This document shows positions 50,601-61,815 of a DNA stretch of 64,000 nt, in pieces. Under the pieces are notes generated by a model. That model searched no databases. It saw nothing but the letters and a program-made list of their open reading frames with translations, and was not told the origin of the DNA. This DNA comes from Flaccisagitta enflata (lineage: Eukaryota; Chaetognatha; Sagittoidea; Aphragmophora). The stretch covers positions 108,438,001-108,502,000 of the forward strand of contig OZ231126.1 in assembly GCA_965153355.1 (NCBI GenBank), in the 5' to 3' direction. The stretch's first letter is position 1, and each line of letters opens with the position of its first letter. Both the position numbers and the translations under genes were made by a program.

Positions 50601-52416
50601 AAAGGATTTACAACGCCCATGGACAAAAAGTGCCTTGGCAATCGCTCTTTTCCCAACAGAAGCAAGATGAAATGGTCGCCTTTTTTCATCGCCATCAGCG
50701 ACAGCCGTTGTCATACGCCGTCGACGAGCCATTGGAGGAGGAGGAGGAGGAGGAGGAGGAGGATGATTATGCTTCTCAACCCGACGGTGAATACACCATT
50801 GTTGTCGAAGATCTTCCGGCGACGCCGCCGGAAGTGATGCCCATCGCCGGTGCCATCCTGGCGATCCACACGTCAATTTGCGCCATCTCTCTCGACGACG
50901 ATGATTTAGATGCTGGTAGAGTGGAGGAGGACGATGATTCCCCGCCGGATAGTGACGTTATGGACAGTATCAAGCTGCCGCGCTTTCCCGGAAGTCGATT
51001 GGAGTTCGTGCGTCACCTTCAAACCGGCAACAATATTCTCGATTGTTGCCGAGACTTTTTTATGGGGACGACGCCGCTTCCCAACATGGCTGAGGCTTTG
51101 TTATTACCGGCGCAGCTGCAGGACTTCCTTCGCCATCGTTCTCTTTTCCCCCTAACAGATCAAAACATTTTAATCAGATTTTGGTTAAACCCATTGGGCA
51201 TCGTTGACCCACTTACCGTGGTGGGATCTAATGAATTTTTGAAGCTTGTTGGCGAAACTCATTCATTCAACTCAACATCATCAACCGGTCACACTGGTCA
51301 AAGAAAGACCATGGATTCACTCAAACGTCAGTGCTATTCTTTTAACATGAGGCTGGTGATCAATTCTTACTTCCGTTCATGCCCCCAATGTGTTCTTAAC
51401 AACCATCCCACCTGTAGGAAGGAAGCTGATGGCAACAAAATCGCGACTGAGCCTCTATCGACCGTTGAAGTGGACGTGTGCAGCCCATGGAACAATTTCA
51501 AAACCACTTCCGGCCGAACGCCCTCTTACTTTCTTGCGGTTGATGCGGCGTCACGATTTGCGTTCACGACAACAATATATTCGACCTCTGACGCAAAAAT
51601 CCTTTGTTGCTTTCTCAATATGCGTCGCCATTTCTCCGGTCTTCCTGCAAGAATACAATGTGATAACGGGTTGTTGAAAGAAAACTCACGCGCAAAACAA
51701 TTTCTGATTTCACATCACGTGTCAATCACGTATGGTCACGCGTTCATTAGCCGATCACAGTCTCGCGCTGAAAAAACTATCGGCACTATTTCTCGTCTCA
51801 TCGTCAAATACAGTACAGAGTGTCCAAAAGTCGCTTTTCCCCGACTGTCAGAGGAATCCACGCTCACCTATAACGCTTCTCCATGTGACGCTCTTCCCAT
51901 GATTACTTCTATGTGCATCCTCCAACTTCGTTTCTTCGTTCTGCATTTGACGAGGTTGTTGACGGCGTCTCCAAATCGCTCATCGACTGCGTTGCAGCTG
52001 CACGTGCCGCCGGCGCCGCGTCTCTCAAAAACGACGTGGCCGCGTTCATCCGGCGACAGAAAAAACGATCTCCGACAAACTACACACGCCGCCTCCAAAG
52101 CGTCTTAAAGAAACGCTCTGTGTGGCCTGTCGGGACGCCGAAGAAATACGGCCACAGAGTGGTTGTGGACGGATTTGTGGTGGAAGAGAGAGTCGCCACA
52201 AATGCTTTTAAGGTTCGAAGTGTCGTGACGGGTGATCATCAAATTCTCCCAAGTGATGTGTTGATCAAAACTAAACTCACTGAAGATGAGTTACGTTGTC
52301 TCACGGACTCAATGAATGTAAGTTTGGAACTGAGTGAGCCGGAGATAATGATGCCTCGGTCAATTCCGTCGACAAACTCTTTATCCATCATCGTGGAAAA
52401 AACAATTATAGTCTAG
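47667..52416 (+). pseudogene. pol: Ty3/gypsy-like pol: protease, RT, RNase H, integrase
   Basis: Protease: FCDSGADVSAV (about 47915) and, after a 1-nt shift near 47980, HAIIGNDIL. An Asn/Pro/Thr-rich linker with NQPNQPTTPT repeats (48775-48890) precedes RT. RT starts with IEIKLKPGMTPKKHKLRR and DQGVIAELDSG, is damaged at about 49500-49690, and resumes with LSQGLKLSPPIVQNF and the catalytic FIDD (about 49720). RNase H shows LWTDASSNS and VVVDSSTVANW. Integrase shows a GHTGQ/CPQC zinc-binding region, then EVDVCSP (Asp), QCDNG (Asp) and SRAEKTIG (Glu). A frameshift near 51905 precedes the C-terminal domain, which ends at 52416. The domain order PR-RT-RH-IN and sequence style are gypsy-like. Frameshifts make this copy probably inactive. 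Confidence 0.85.
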
Positions 52417-52608
52417 ATTCACTTGTTGATTTTGGCATCTCCAAGTTGTGGGTTTAGTCTATTTTTCTTTAATGATCAATTTTTGAGTTTATGGGAAAGA
52501 TGATTTTTTATTTTTTTTTGGTTTTTGTATTTTTTTTTAAGAAGTACAAAGTAGAAATAAAATGAATAACCGTAATTAAAGTGCTATAAACTCGGATAAC
52601 CCCTAAAT
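52417..52608. other. Short 3' region after pol with AATAAA
   Basis: AT-rich sequence containing GAAATAAAATGAATAA near 52553, a possible polyadenylation signal for the plus-strand element. It separates pol from the convergent antisense exon. Confidence 0.4.
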
Positions 52609-52946
52609 TCAGATCCACACACTTCTTGCGGGCGCATCATATTGGCCTCCATTTTGATATTCTCGCATCTCTATAATTTCATCATCTGTGAAATTACGCG
52701 GGATACCATTGCGGGGTGGAAGTTGTGGTGGTGCACCGTGACCTCTGTTCCTTATCCTTTCTATCATCATTGAGAGAAAATCTTGACCAAAGCTCAGCAG
52801 GCGACGAGCCAGGTCAGGATTTTTTATCCCTATGATGATACAAATGATTAACAGGACAGCGGCCCCGACACTGCCCAAAACCTCTTCCAACCACCAAGGG
52901 TACCCAGGGTTATAATGGGCCTGCTCCATTGTACTATTCTCGGTCG
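52609..52946 (-). CDS. Antisense membrane-anchor exon, TM plus cytoplasmic tail
   Basis: A minus frame follows a good acceptor (CCATTCTCCCTCAG, exon from 52946) and ends at stop 52609, about 111 codons. An ATG lies at 52929, so it could also be a separate 106-residue protein. It begins with an Asn-Ser-Thr glycosylation site. Next are GYPWWLEEVLG, a hydrophobic segment VGAAVLLIICIIIGI, a basic-amphipathic segment (LARRLLSFGQDFLSMMIERI) and a Pro-rich acidic tail. This layout resembles the C-terminus of a viral or retroelement envelope protein, or any type I membrane protein. The acceptor phase matches the donor of exon 2 at 54711, so it could be an alternative last exon of that gene. No family recognised. 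Confidence 0.5.
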
Positions 52947-53735
52947 CTGAGGGAGAATGGTTCCAATAGGTCTAATTATAACTCATTTTGCACGTAATTT
53001 TACAGAGAAGTGTGCAGATATAAATTATCAAATAGACGGAACAGCGACCACCCACCTTTAAAATTCTAAAAGAAAAGATTTTTAAACACTCAAAGCCGGA
53101 GATAAACGAAACAAAAGTTGGAAACTAAATCTTTGAAAATGATAAAAACTTGCTTTTTGCTGTAAAAAAATGATTAATCGAGTTATGTTTAGTGCAGAAT
53201 TCTTTTATTTGCGTTAATTCACTATACGCGGGTACAGTCTCACAAAAAATCTATCTGGCTGTATCTACAATTTAATTGCCTTCTGTCTAAGTGTCTTGGT
53301 CATTCACAAACAATTTTCATGACTGGAACGCTTTATTGTACAAATTCATTATTAATGAGTCTCTTATTCGCGGCGATTCGTTATATCAGTTTCTCACTGT
53401 ACTCTATTTCTTCCCTTTTTTGACGTTTTTAAAGTTGCCCTCACTCACTATGTGTCTTTTGTGAAGCGCGCGCCGATCCCTCTTTTTCTCCACTCCTCAA
53501 ATCTGGTTGTCCAATTTCCTTCTCAGCGCGCTCTCCTTATGATGCATCCGGTCGATCCTTCTCCACTTTCGTCTTTTGCGCATATCTTGTATTTTGCGCA
53601 AAAGCCGCGCGCCTTTTGTTTCCGTCCATACTCGGTGTCTTCCTTTGTCTCAATCGTCGTCGTTGTTTCTGTCGCATCGAGGGCCTGGGAATAAAATGTA
53701 GTATACGTTTTTTTGAGTGGTGGTCGCTGGATATT
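52947..53735. other. Non-coding, no feature seen
   Basis: AT-rich sequence between the two antisense coding regions. No exon with both splice sites was found. Confidence 0.35.
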
Positions 53736-53739
53736 TTGC

Positions 53740-53908
53740 GTTAGCTCTCTCTCTCTCTCTCTCTCTCCCTCTCTCTCTCCCCCTCTCTTCCTCACTCTTT
53801 CCCTCTCTCTCTCTCCCTCTCTTCTCTTCCTCTATCTCCCTCTCTCCCCCTCTCTTCCTCTCTCTCTCCCCCTCTCTCTCCCTCTCTTTCTCCCCTCTCT
53901 CCCTCGTT
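53740..53908. repeat. Polypyrimidine (CTCTCT/CCCTCT) tract
   Basis: Imperfect CT-rich low complexity. Overlapping long frames are artefacts. Confidence 0.9.
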
Positions 53909-54270
53909 TTCATCTCAATTTTGGTTGAATTTTTCAACGCTTTTCCTAAATATTATCAATTTCAGTTCCGTTTTCATTTTCTCACGAACTGAAAAATATT
54001 AACCACTGTTTCCCGGCCGGAAATATTTACTCTTGTTCTACTTTGTCATTGACGGAAATATTATTCTGCACACTTTTTTTCACAAAAATATTACTCAAAA
54101 ATATTAACCGTATTCACAGATATTATACTATAGTTACATCCGGATCCCCTCTTTCTGCGCAATTTTCCCCCAAAATCCCCCAACCCCAACCCCAATCCCA
54201 ACTCTGCTTTGCGGAAGTTGAAAATCAAGAAAGGGTGCGTTCTTTTGCCTCAGGCACGTTCACACTGATT

Positions 54271-55024
54271 TCACTTACTGACATAATGGTAGATTTTATG
54301 TCGCTTTTCTTCTTCTTCTTCTCCATCCTTCGAGGTCGCTTGTTTCTTGCATCGTAATAGTCCTTGGATGATAACCGCCACTACGTTGGTGATGGTGATG
54401 CCGATGACGGCCCATGATTGGGACTCCAGCTGATCTGTCTGTTGGTCAATTTGGTTATACTCCTTTCCACACATTAGAGGCGATAGGACCAGATTGCTCC
54501 TCTCGAGGCATTGTGAGATGTGGAGCACATCTTTTCCATTTTTGCCTTTGATGGGGCTTGGACTGATGATGATAAGACACGTTTTGCCATACTCTGTTGG
54601 ATGAGAAGAGCAAAAAATTAAAATTAAATTCAGAAATTAGTGTGAACGTTGTCGCTCTCCTTGGTGATTGTGGCGCCAATCGGGTTATGTAATGCTTAAA
54701 ATCTTCTCACCGTAGCCAAAATCGCGTATGACGGCTTGTTTCGAATCAAGTTGGCAGTCTGGCCTTTCTGGACGCATGCTCAACCATTGCACCATGCGTC
54801 TATTGAAATCGTCATTGCTTTTGCTGTCACATTGTCGCGGGGTCTGATGAGAGAATTTTAGCGTTGGCCTTGAATTTTCTTCTTTTCAGCGAAGAAGGAA
54901 AGTTAAGGTTGTGTTTCAACACGAACTCACTGAGTTTGAGTGTTCTTACCTCTGATTGGTCCGCTGCGATACCAGAGAGGAGGAGGAGGGGGAGAATGAA
55001 GGAGAGGAGGGGGTGATAACTCAT
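54271..55024 (-). CDS. Three-exon gene for a small type I membrane protein, antisense to the retroelement
   Basis: Exon 1 (55024-54950) encodes a start Met and a strong signal peptide (HPLLSFILPLLLLSGIAA), ending at donor GAG|GTAAGA. Intron 1 is 106 nt and ends CTCATCAG. Exon 2 (54843-54711) encodes 44 residues with two Cys and ends at donor G|GTGAGA. Intron 2 is 117 nt and ends CATCCAACAG. Exon 3 (54593-54271) finishes the frame at TGA. The product is 176 residues: signal peptide, a ~105-residue ectodomain with five Cys, one membrane span (VIGITITNVVAVIIQGLL), RCKK stop-transfer and a Glu-rich tail. Phases fit at both junctions, which is strong evidence for a real gene. It lies downstream of pol and opposite in strand, with no damage. 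It could be a host gene, or an envelope-like or accessory gene of the block. Function unknown. Confidence 0.72.
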
Positions 55025-55684
55025 CTTCCACAAATTGTCTGTTGTTCTCTTGTCTTCCACTCGAGGTGATTGTAACTTGTTTTTGTCAGTACTTTGTCAG
55101 TACTTTGTCAGTACTTTGTCAGTATCTTGTCAGTAACTTGTCACTTTCATAAACCACGACACACACTTTGTTGATTTGAGTGGTCGAGGTGTTGAGGAAA
55201 GGTGAAGTGTTGATTTTTATTTTCGAGGAGCAGAGTCCAATTTCCTTGTACAGAATTTTGCGATTATGATTTTGATTTTGTTCTTTAACTTTCCGTTGGC
55301 AATTGTTATTGTTTTTCATAATGCGGAATGATTGTACTTTCAATTTTCGGCGTGCCTCGAATGACGTGAATGGCTGTGATTGTTTAACTCACGTGTTTCT
55401 TTCAATTGAATGGTATGTTGAGAGTTGTGATCTTATGTTAGGTATGTCTGATTGAATGTTAGATGCCTTACATTAGTGGTTTTTCATCTCTGTAACATCT
55501 AGAGATTTTCCACATATCAAAAATTTTTGATTTTTTTTTAGATCCGTTCTTTTCTAAATCTTTCTAAGAATTTAGTTTTTAAACGTATCAATATTTTTTA
55601 GTCGGGGTCCGAGCTTTTGTTTACTAGACATTAATTTCACTGATCCTAAATAGATTGAAATTTATCTCTAGGTAGTGTGGGCCG
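55025..55684. other. Right end of the 13.9-kb block; upstream region of the antisense gene
   Basis: It holds the leader of the antisense gene. About five 11-12-bp units of TCAGTACTTTG type occur at 55086-55140. No LTR was recognised. Confidence 0.4.
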
Positions 55685-55927
55685 AGTCATGAACCCCAGG
55701 TTCTGACCTTTGGTATTATTATGATTCCAAATTCTCTCTGCCTCTTGCTTTTTGCATTGCTCGACTGTGTTCCGAATTTCTCCTCAGTCTGGATTATAGC
55801 CTTCTTTCTTTTAGCTCAATTTCTTTCTCTCTCTAAATTATCATCATAATTAAGCAGTTCAGAAATTGATTAAGAATAGCTCTCCGGCCAGGACGGATGG
55901 GACAAGCCCTTCGTTCCATTCGTCACT
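55685..55927 (+). repeat. 243-bp direct repeat, right copy
   Basis: Counterpart of 41527-41769. It spans the end of the BEL integrase frame and most of the 212-bp insertion. Homology stops abruptly at both ends. Confidence 0.92.
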
Positions 55928-56444
55928 GGATGCTGACGCGACCTCCCGATGAGCATTTCAGCCGGCGTCAAGGGTACCTGTTCAGGGTCATCAACAAGGG
56001 GGGTCAAAGGTCGAGAATTAATCTGTCCCTCAATGCGGATTATGATTGTCTCAAGTTCTTTGTCAGAGACAAGAGACTGTCCTAGCACTTTTTTCAACGG
56101 AGTTTTGACGCTTTTAACAAGGCGTTCCCAAAACCCTCCCCACCATGGGGCGGCAGGAGGATTGAATTGCCAGATGACATCAGGCAGAAGCTTTGCTGCT
56201 TTTGTAAATGTTGTGGCATTATCCAAGTACAAATGAAGAGACTGGTAAAACAAGAGAAAGCTGACAGAAATTCTTCTGTCGACAGGTCATTCACAATTTC
56301 CAGATGGATTCCTCGGGTTGATCCACAGGTGAAGAGAGCAATCCATCGCTTTTCTGCAGGTGATGTGGAATCTCTCCTTGATTTGACAAGCAGAGGCCCA
56401 GCAAAATCAAGCCCATTATGGGCAAAGGGCGGTAAAGCATTTTT
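55870..56444 (-). pseudogene. BEL/Pao integrase core
   Basis: Minus frames with at least one shift carry LYLDNATTF (second Asp), WQFNPPAAPWWGGFWERLV (the Glu segment) and INSRPLTPL, which are BEL/Pao integrase signatures. The frame ends prematurely at 55870, where the 212-bp insert begins (SWPES*). The remaining C-terminal domain is at 41129-41526. The first Asp region, upstream of the frameshift, is not clear. Confidence 0.85.
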
Positions 56445-57619
56445 TCAAAAATCCAGTAGATCTGCCATTTTCTGCTGGCACAGAGGTTTGTTAATCCGCT
56501 TGCACTTCATGCAGGATTTGGTTTCCGCTTTTACAGCAGTCATGCCTTTTATAATCCAGTATTTATGACGCAGGTGTGCTAGGGTTTGGTTTGGCCCTGC
56601 GTGGAGGTTAGAAATGTGTGCATCTCTGATTATCAGTCGAGTGAGATGAGATTTATCTGGGAGAATGATGAGATTTTTGCTTACTCTCCCTTGCATCTTC
56701 ATGATGCCATCCTCCAGAACTGGATTGAATTGAATGAGTCGAGAATTTTGCGGTATAGGTTGATTTTTCTGAAGGCATGAATATTCTTCCGCAACGAAAA
56801 TTTTTTGTTCCATGGAGATGATTTTTTGGAGTGCCCTTTTCCACTGATTTGCAAGGGGCTCATCCCTCCCTGCCAAAGGGCACCCAAAACACCACACCAT
56901 AGTGACGATGCAAAGCATTTTTTCAAGCGAGCTGTAACGTTCTAGTTGAATGACAGGAGGCGTGACTTGAGCAGCGTTTATCGCAATTTTACGCTTTTCA
57001 AGATCTGGTTTTTCCACCTCCGGTTGAGTTGGTCATTCACCCGTCTGTAAAAACTCTGGCCCATGTGCCCAGAGTTTGGCCTGTTTTTCATGAAGTGGCC
57101 AAGTCCCTCTCGAAGGGATATCTGCAGGGTTTTGATCTCCAGGAACCCACATCCACTTAGCAGAGTGGATGGCGGAGGGGCGTTGAATATCCGCGATGCG
57201 ATTTCCGACAAAGGGTTTGTAACGTGAAGATGAGAATTCAATCCATCCCAATGTGATGGTTGCGTCAGACCACATGAAGGTTTCAATTTGAGATTTAAAA
57301 CCTCTGCTTTGAGGAAATTGAAAAGTTTTGTACCAAGAACGGCACCCAACAATTCCATACAAGGAAGGCTAACCACCTTGAGGGGTTTAGCCCTAGTTTT
57401 TGAGAGGAGGAAAAAGGAGCCTTCTTCAGTTATGACGTAGGCTACAGCCGCGTACGCCCCTTCCACAAAAATGTGCAAGACTATGGGCGCACCAAAATAG
57501 CGTGGGATTTCAAAAACAAACAGACACGCTTTTTTGAAACATTCTATCTCCTGCCATAGAATTTCCGGGAGTGGGTCATCCCAGTTTGATCCATGCTGCC
57601 AAATCTTTTGCATGATCAT
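56445..57619 (-). pseudogene. BEL/Pao RNase H-like and integrase zinc-binding region
   Basis: Frames 57619-56978, 57362-57033 and 57017-56445 overlap through frameshifts. They include VVSLPCMELLGAVLGTKL, TFMWSDATITLGWI and WVPGDQNPADIPSRG of the RNase H-like region. The integrase zinc-binding motif follows: RDAHISNLHAG, then CMKCKR. The order matches BEL/Pao pol. Confidence 0.85.
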
Positions 57620-57963
57620 TTTGCCCCAACAAATCCCACCGAATCTGCAGTTGAAGGGGTATCATCCATGTAAAGGTCATCCATCACATGCTGACAAGCT
57701 TTTGGAAATTTTTGCTTGCTGTCCTCGCGTTCTGCATGATGCTGGCAGGTGGCCATTGAGAGAAATGGTGATGAACTCTCATCAAACATAACAGTCGTCT
57801 GTTTTGCAGTCCCTCGAGGCGTGATGATGCGATGGATATTTTGTTGCTTTAATGGAATTTTGATTTGCCAAAACATTTTTGTGATATCTGTTGTAAAGGC
57901 TAAACTGCCTGTTCTTAACCCACAGATAGAACCAACGATGTCTGGTAACAGATTGGGGCCCAC
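57616..57963 (-). pseudogene. BEL/Pao reverse transcriptase core
   Basis: The frame contains GPNLLPDIVGSICGLR, FTTDITKMFWQIKI (first catalytic Asp block) and DDLYMDDTPSTAD, with the YMDD catalytic motif. The continuation into RNase H crosses a frameshift near 57616. The expected stretch between the two motifs is compressed, so an internal deletion or further shift is likely. Confidence 0.85.
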
Positions 57964-58016
57964 ATGTTGGGCACTGTTGAGTGAAATTCCATTTCAACCT
58001 TTGTATGAGGCGTTTT

Positions 58017-58790
58017 TCACGATTTGGGTGGGAGTGGTAGGATGTCCAGGGCGAAGAACAAGATGACACGAAAGGTAATGGACCTTTTCAGTTGGGGTTT
58101 CATCCTCCGGAACAAGTTCCAAAACGCCAAGATCCAGTTGTCCATCAAATATATCTTGGATGGTTTCTCTGCATCTTTTTCCAGCATGCTCATTTGCTTT
58201 TGGTAAAGAGCTTTGGTTGGTGCAAAATTGTCCGACAAGTCTTCCACATCACTTTTGTATGGTATCTTAACCATGTATTGCTGCTTTGACTCATCATAGG
58301 TGATGGTCTTTTTGAATTTTTCATGGACTTCTTTGTCCAAGATATTTTTCACCCGTGAATTAGGATTTGGTATGTCTTCGATCTCCCAGAATTTTTCGAG
58401 CACATTTTCCAACCAAGTAACCTGCACATTATTTGTGGAGATAACATTTGCTGATTCATGGCAAATATTCCCTGATAAAATCCAACCAAACAGGGTCTCC
58501 AGCGCGCAGGGCTCATCAATACCCCCAATGATCCTCCTTCCAGTTTGGATGTGATTGGCATAGTCATTACCAATCAGAAGTTCAACCTCGGTAGAGTCAC
58601 GAGAGTAATCATCGGCAAATTTGATCCCTTTCAAGTGGGGGTACTCTTTTGTTGGATCATAATGTATCGCAGGCATGTCAGCTACAGTACCGGAATCAAA
58701 GAACTGGTGATAAGGAGGGAAGCCATATCTCTCCAATTACAAGGATATGAGATCTGAAATTTTTCTGTGGTGTGCACCTATAGTACCCCC
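58017..58790 (-). pseudogene. BEL/Pao protease C-terminal part and RT N-terminus
   Basis: The 239-codon frame reads VELLIGNDYANHI, then IGGIDEPCALETLFGWILSGN, which is the DUF1758/A17-type region. It continues with LENVLEKFWEIEDIPN, the conserved linker to RT. The homology may extend up to about 58785 in another frame before repeat sequence takes over. Confidence 0.82.
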
Positions 58791-60085
58791 ACCCCCCATG
58801 AGGGTTTGGAGCTGTTCCGGGCATTTTTTGTTTTTGGTTGTCAAAAATTTTTTATTTCTTAAAATCACTTTTGTAGGCCAAAAAATTCGTTTCAAAATTT
58901 TTTTTTTATGTTACATGTAGTTAATACTCAGAGCTACAAATTTCATTTTTTGAAAAATATTTTTGGCCTGGAATGGCACTAAAAAAACCAAAATTTCAAA
59001 AAAATGAAAAATTGCTATATTTTCCTAAAAAATTGGCTTAGCATAATAATTTTTGGCATGAAAGTAGTCCTGAGAATCATGTGTATGCAAAATTTCAACT
59101 CCCATACTTGAATTTTAAAGGAGTTATGGGATTTTGAAATTTTGATAATTTTTGGTAAAAAACATTTTTTCTTATAAAATTTTTTTTTGTGAACCATTTT
59201 TCATGAAATTTCATAGACAAACAAAGTAATTGATATTTTTTTGCTTCCAAAAAAAATTTGGGCACTGCGATCCCTTAAAAAAATTTTTTTTCTCAAAAAT
59301 TGCTAAAATTGGCTATTTTTCTAGGTTGAATAAAAACTGTTCCTGTTATCCGATCAACTTCATTTTTGGAGGGATTACCCACCTACATCTGCAGTAACTA
59401 TGTTTCAAATTTCAAGTAAATTGGATAATTTGTTCCGGAGCTATTCAAGTTCTAAGTGGAAAGGGTGAGCGAAAATCACTGTTTCTGTGGTATTTAAATG
59501 TCTTTATTGACGGTTAGCTACAAGTGTCTCAAAAAGGTTATTGATATGTTGCGAAAATTGTTGCAAATAGGTGTGGAATATGTCCCTGCAGCATAACCAA
59601 CCAAAATTTTTGGATTTCACAGTCTCTAAAAAAAAAGGCACAAAAAAAACTGCAAAAAATGCCTTTTTCGGCATTTTTTGCCACATTTTTGGGGTGCAAC
59701 ACATATAAAACGACATCCTCATCCCCAAATTTTTTGTGGCATAGTAGTCCATGATAGGACAGATGTCCCCCCAAAAATTTATTCATTTCCGTCACGCTTT
59801 AAGCACAAAAATTTTGGTTTAAAATGGCAAAAAATGCGATTTTTTGAATTTTTTAAGCTGTTTTTGGGGTGTAATGCATATTAAACGACATCCCCATCCC
59901 CAAATTTTTTGTGGCATAGTAGTCCATGATAGGACAGATGTCCCCCAAAAAATTTATTCATTTCCGTCACGCTTTAAGCACAAAAATTTTGGTTTAAAAT
60001 GGCATAAAATGTGATTTTTTGAATTTCTTAAGCTGTTTTTGGGGTGAATGCATATCAAACAACATCCCCATCCCCAAATTTTTTG
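58791..60085. repeat. Repeat insertion splitting the BEL protease
   Basis: AT-rich sequence containing a ~172-175-bp unit (CCCCAAATTTTTTGTGG ... GATAGGACAGATGTCCC ... CATTTCCGTCACGC) in about 2.4 tandem copies at 59640-60085. It interrupts the BEL frame. Insert ends are not precisely defined. Confidence 0.75.
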
Positions 60086-60359
60086 TACGAGTTTGTCATC
60101 AGGAGTTACCACTGCCTCCATTTCCATGAACCTATTATCTTTGGTTCTCAGGCTGACTTTGACAAAGTCTAGGTGTGTTAGGGTGGCTCAAAAAAGCTGT
60201 TGCTACGGCAAGCAATTCACGACGCACGACAGGAAGTTTCAAAGATTTGGCTGTATGCATTTTTATCCACGTTCGCTGAGATCCATCATCAATGAGAGAA
60301 CGCACTGTAGAATTCAGTTTTTCTTTTGGAACCGCCTTGAAGTTTTTTAGCACAGCCAT
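60086..60359 (-). pseudogene. BEL/Pao aspartic protease N-terminal part
   Basis: LIDDGSQRTWI corresponds to the usual L-D-S/T-G-S-Q-R active-site block, with Asp in place of Ser/Thr after the catalytic Asp. After a frameshift, VKVSLRTKDNRF and MEMEAVVTP continue the domain until the repeat insertion. Confidence 0.75.
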
Positions 60360-61815
60360 TTTTTTATGGTTTGTGGTGCTATGTGGTGAGTTAACAACAG
60401 TGCCTTGAGCCGACCCACCGGCATTTGTGTCCTTCCTTTGGCCGCCATTTGCAGCTTGGGCAGGGTTGCCCTTTTGACCTTCTACCTTTTGACCTTGATA
60501 GGGTCTTTTTGATGGATTTCCATTTTGCGAATTTTGTGGGTTCTGCCATTTGCGAGATCCATGGATCTGCCAGTTATGCTTCCCGCGGCCTTGACCCTCA
60601 TTTTGACTCGTATGAAGAAGATGATTATGTGAGTCATTGCATTTTTTACATTTTCACTCACTTCTTCAAGTGTTCAGGGCTGTATGGACCCAGACACCTA
60701 CGACAGAGTCTATTTTTGTACGCAAAGTTGCGTCTCTCCGCAGGTGCCATTTTCAAAAATTTTCCACATTTATAGATCCTGTGGTTCTGATCGCAACATG
60801 GGCATGCAGTCATGCTTGTGGATGCAAGCATGAGGGTAGTTTTCGGTCGTGTGTCCTTTGGCTTTCGATCAGCCTTCTGCTCTTGTGCAGATCCGTAGCA
60901 TAGCATTTTTTCATGCAGAAATTCAATCAACTTTTTTGTTGAAAACGATATATCATCGTGGATTTCCTTGCGCCATTTTTGCGCTAACTCCTTTGGCATC
61001 AACTTTTGCACAATGGGAACTATGAACCATGCCCCATTTTCCATGTCAATGCCGTATTCTGCGAAACAGCGCATAGAAGTCTTGAGTGTGGTGAGAAACA
61101 GTTTGATACTTTCCGTTTCAAAGGAGTGGAGGTCCAAAATATTTTCTGCATGAGACTGTTGAATTAAATGCGGGTGACCATACATGTCTTTGAGTGCAAG
61201 TTTTAAATGTTCATAGTTAACCTCGGTAAGACTGTATCCATCAGCCAGACCACTTGCACCCTCAATGCAACAATTCTTCAAATAGATCAACTTGTCGACC
61301 GTTGATAGGTCAGATTGACCATCTATGAGTGATTCAAACGCATTCCACCATCCCTGATATTCTGAAGGGGATTTGCCGGTAAATTTTGAGAGATCCATTT
61401 TTGGCAATCTAGCCTTGGTGGTTGTGTTTTGTGAGGATGGGGATGAGGATGGGGGTGGGGCCTGGGATGGGTCGGTTCCATCCAGAAATTTGTCGGATTC
61501 CAAAAGGGCGTTATCTGCTGAGTCCGACCACTCTGCGCCAATTGCTTGGTCCGCCATTGCACTATCTTCAGAAAGCAAGGCCCATATATCCTCATCTCTT
61601 AGCAACAGTTTCTCTTGAATTCTTATCAATTCCGCAACAAATCGCTTAACAGCAAATATGTCCTCTGATGTAAGAGCAGCGTTAAGTTTGTTGATGGTTT
61701 TTGTCATTTGTATGCGCACAGCTTTTCTTTCATTCCTCATTTTTTTCAATTCTTCAGCATCCTCTGGAGAGAGAGTCCTTTCAAATTCCGCGATTGTTCA
61801 TTTATGTGCATCCAT
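60360..61815 (-). pseudogene. BEL/Pao gag (DUF1759-type) with two zinc knuckles
   Basis: The frame from ATG 61815 has a TGA as its sixth codon (61798), then an open frame to 60658. It has an N-terminal coiled coil, an Asp/Ser/Pro-rich linker, and the DUF1759 gag domain (LPKMDLSKFTGKSPSEYQGW, VDKLIYLKNCC, GHPHLIQQ). It ends with CPCCDQNHRIYKC and CRRC knuckles. After 60658 the frame shifts and continues as an Asn/Gln/Gly-rich stretch to the protease. Gag would package the element RNA. The early TGA, if genuine, kills the normal start; a downstream Met at 61749 could substitute. Confidence 0.85.
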
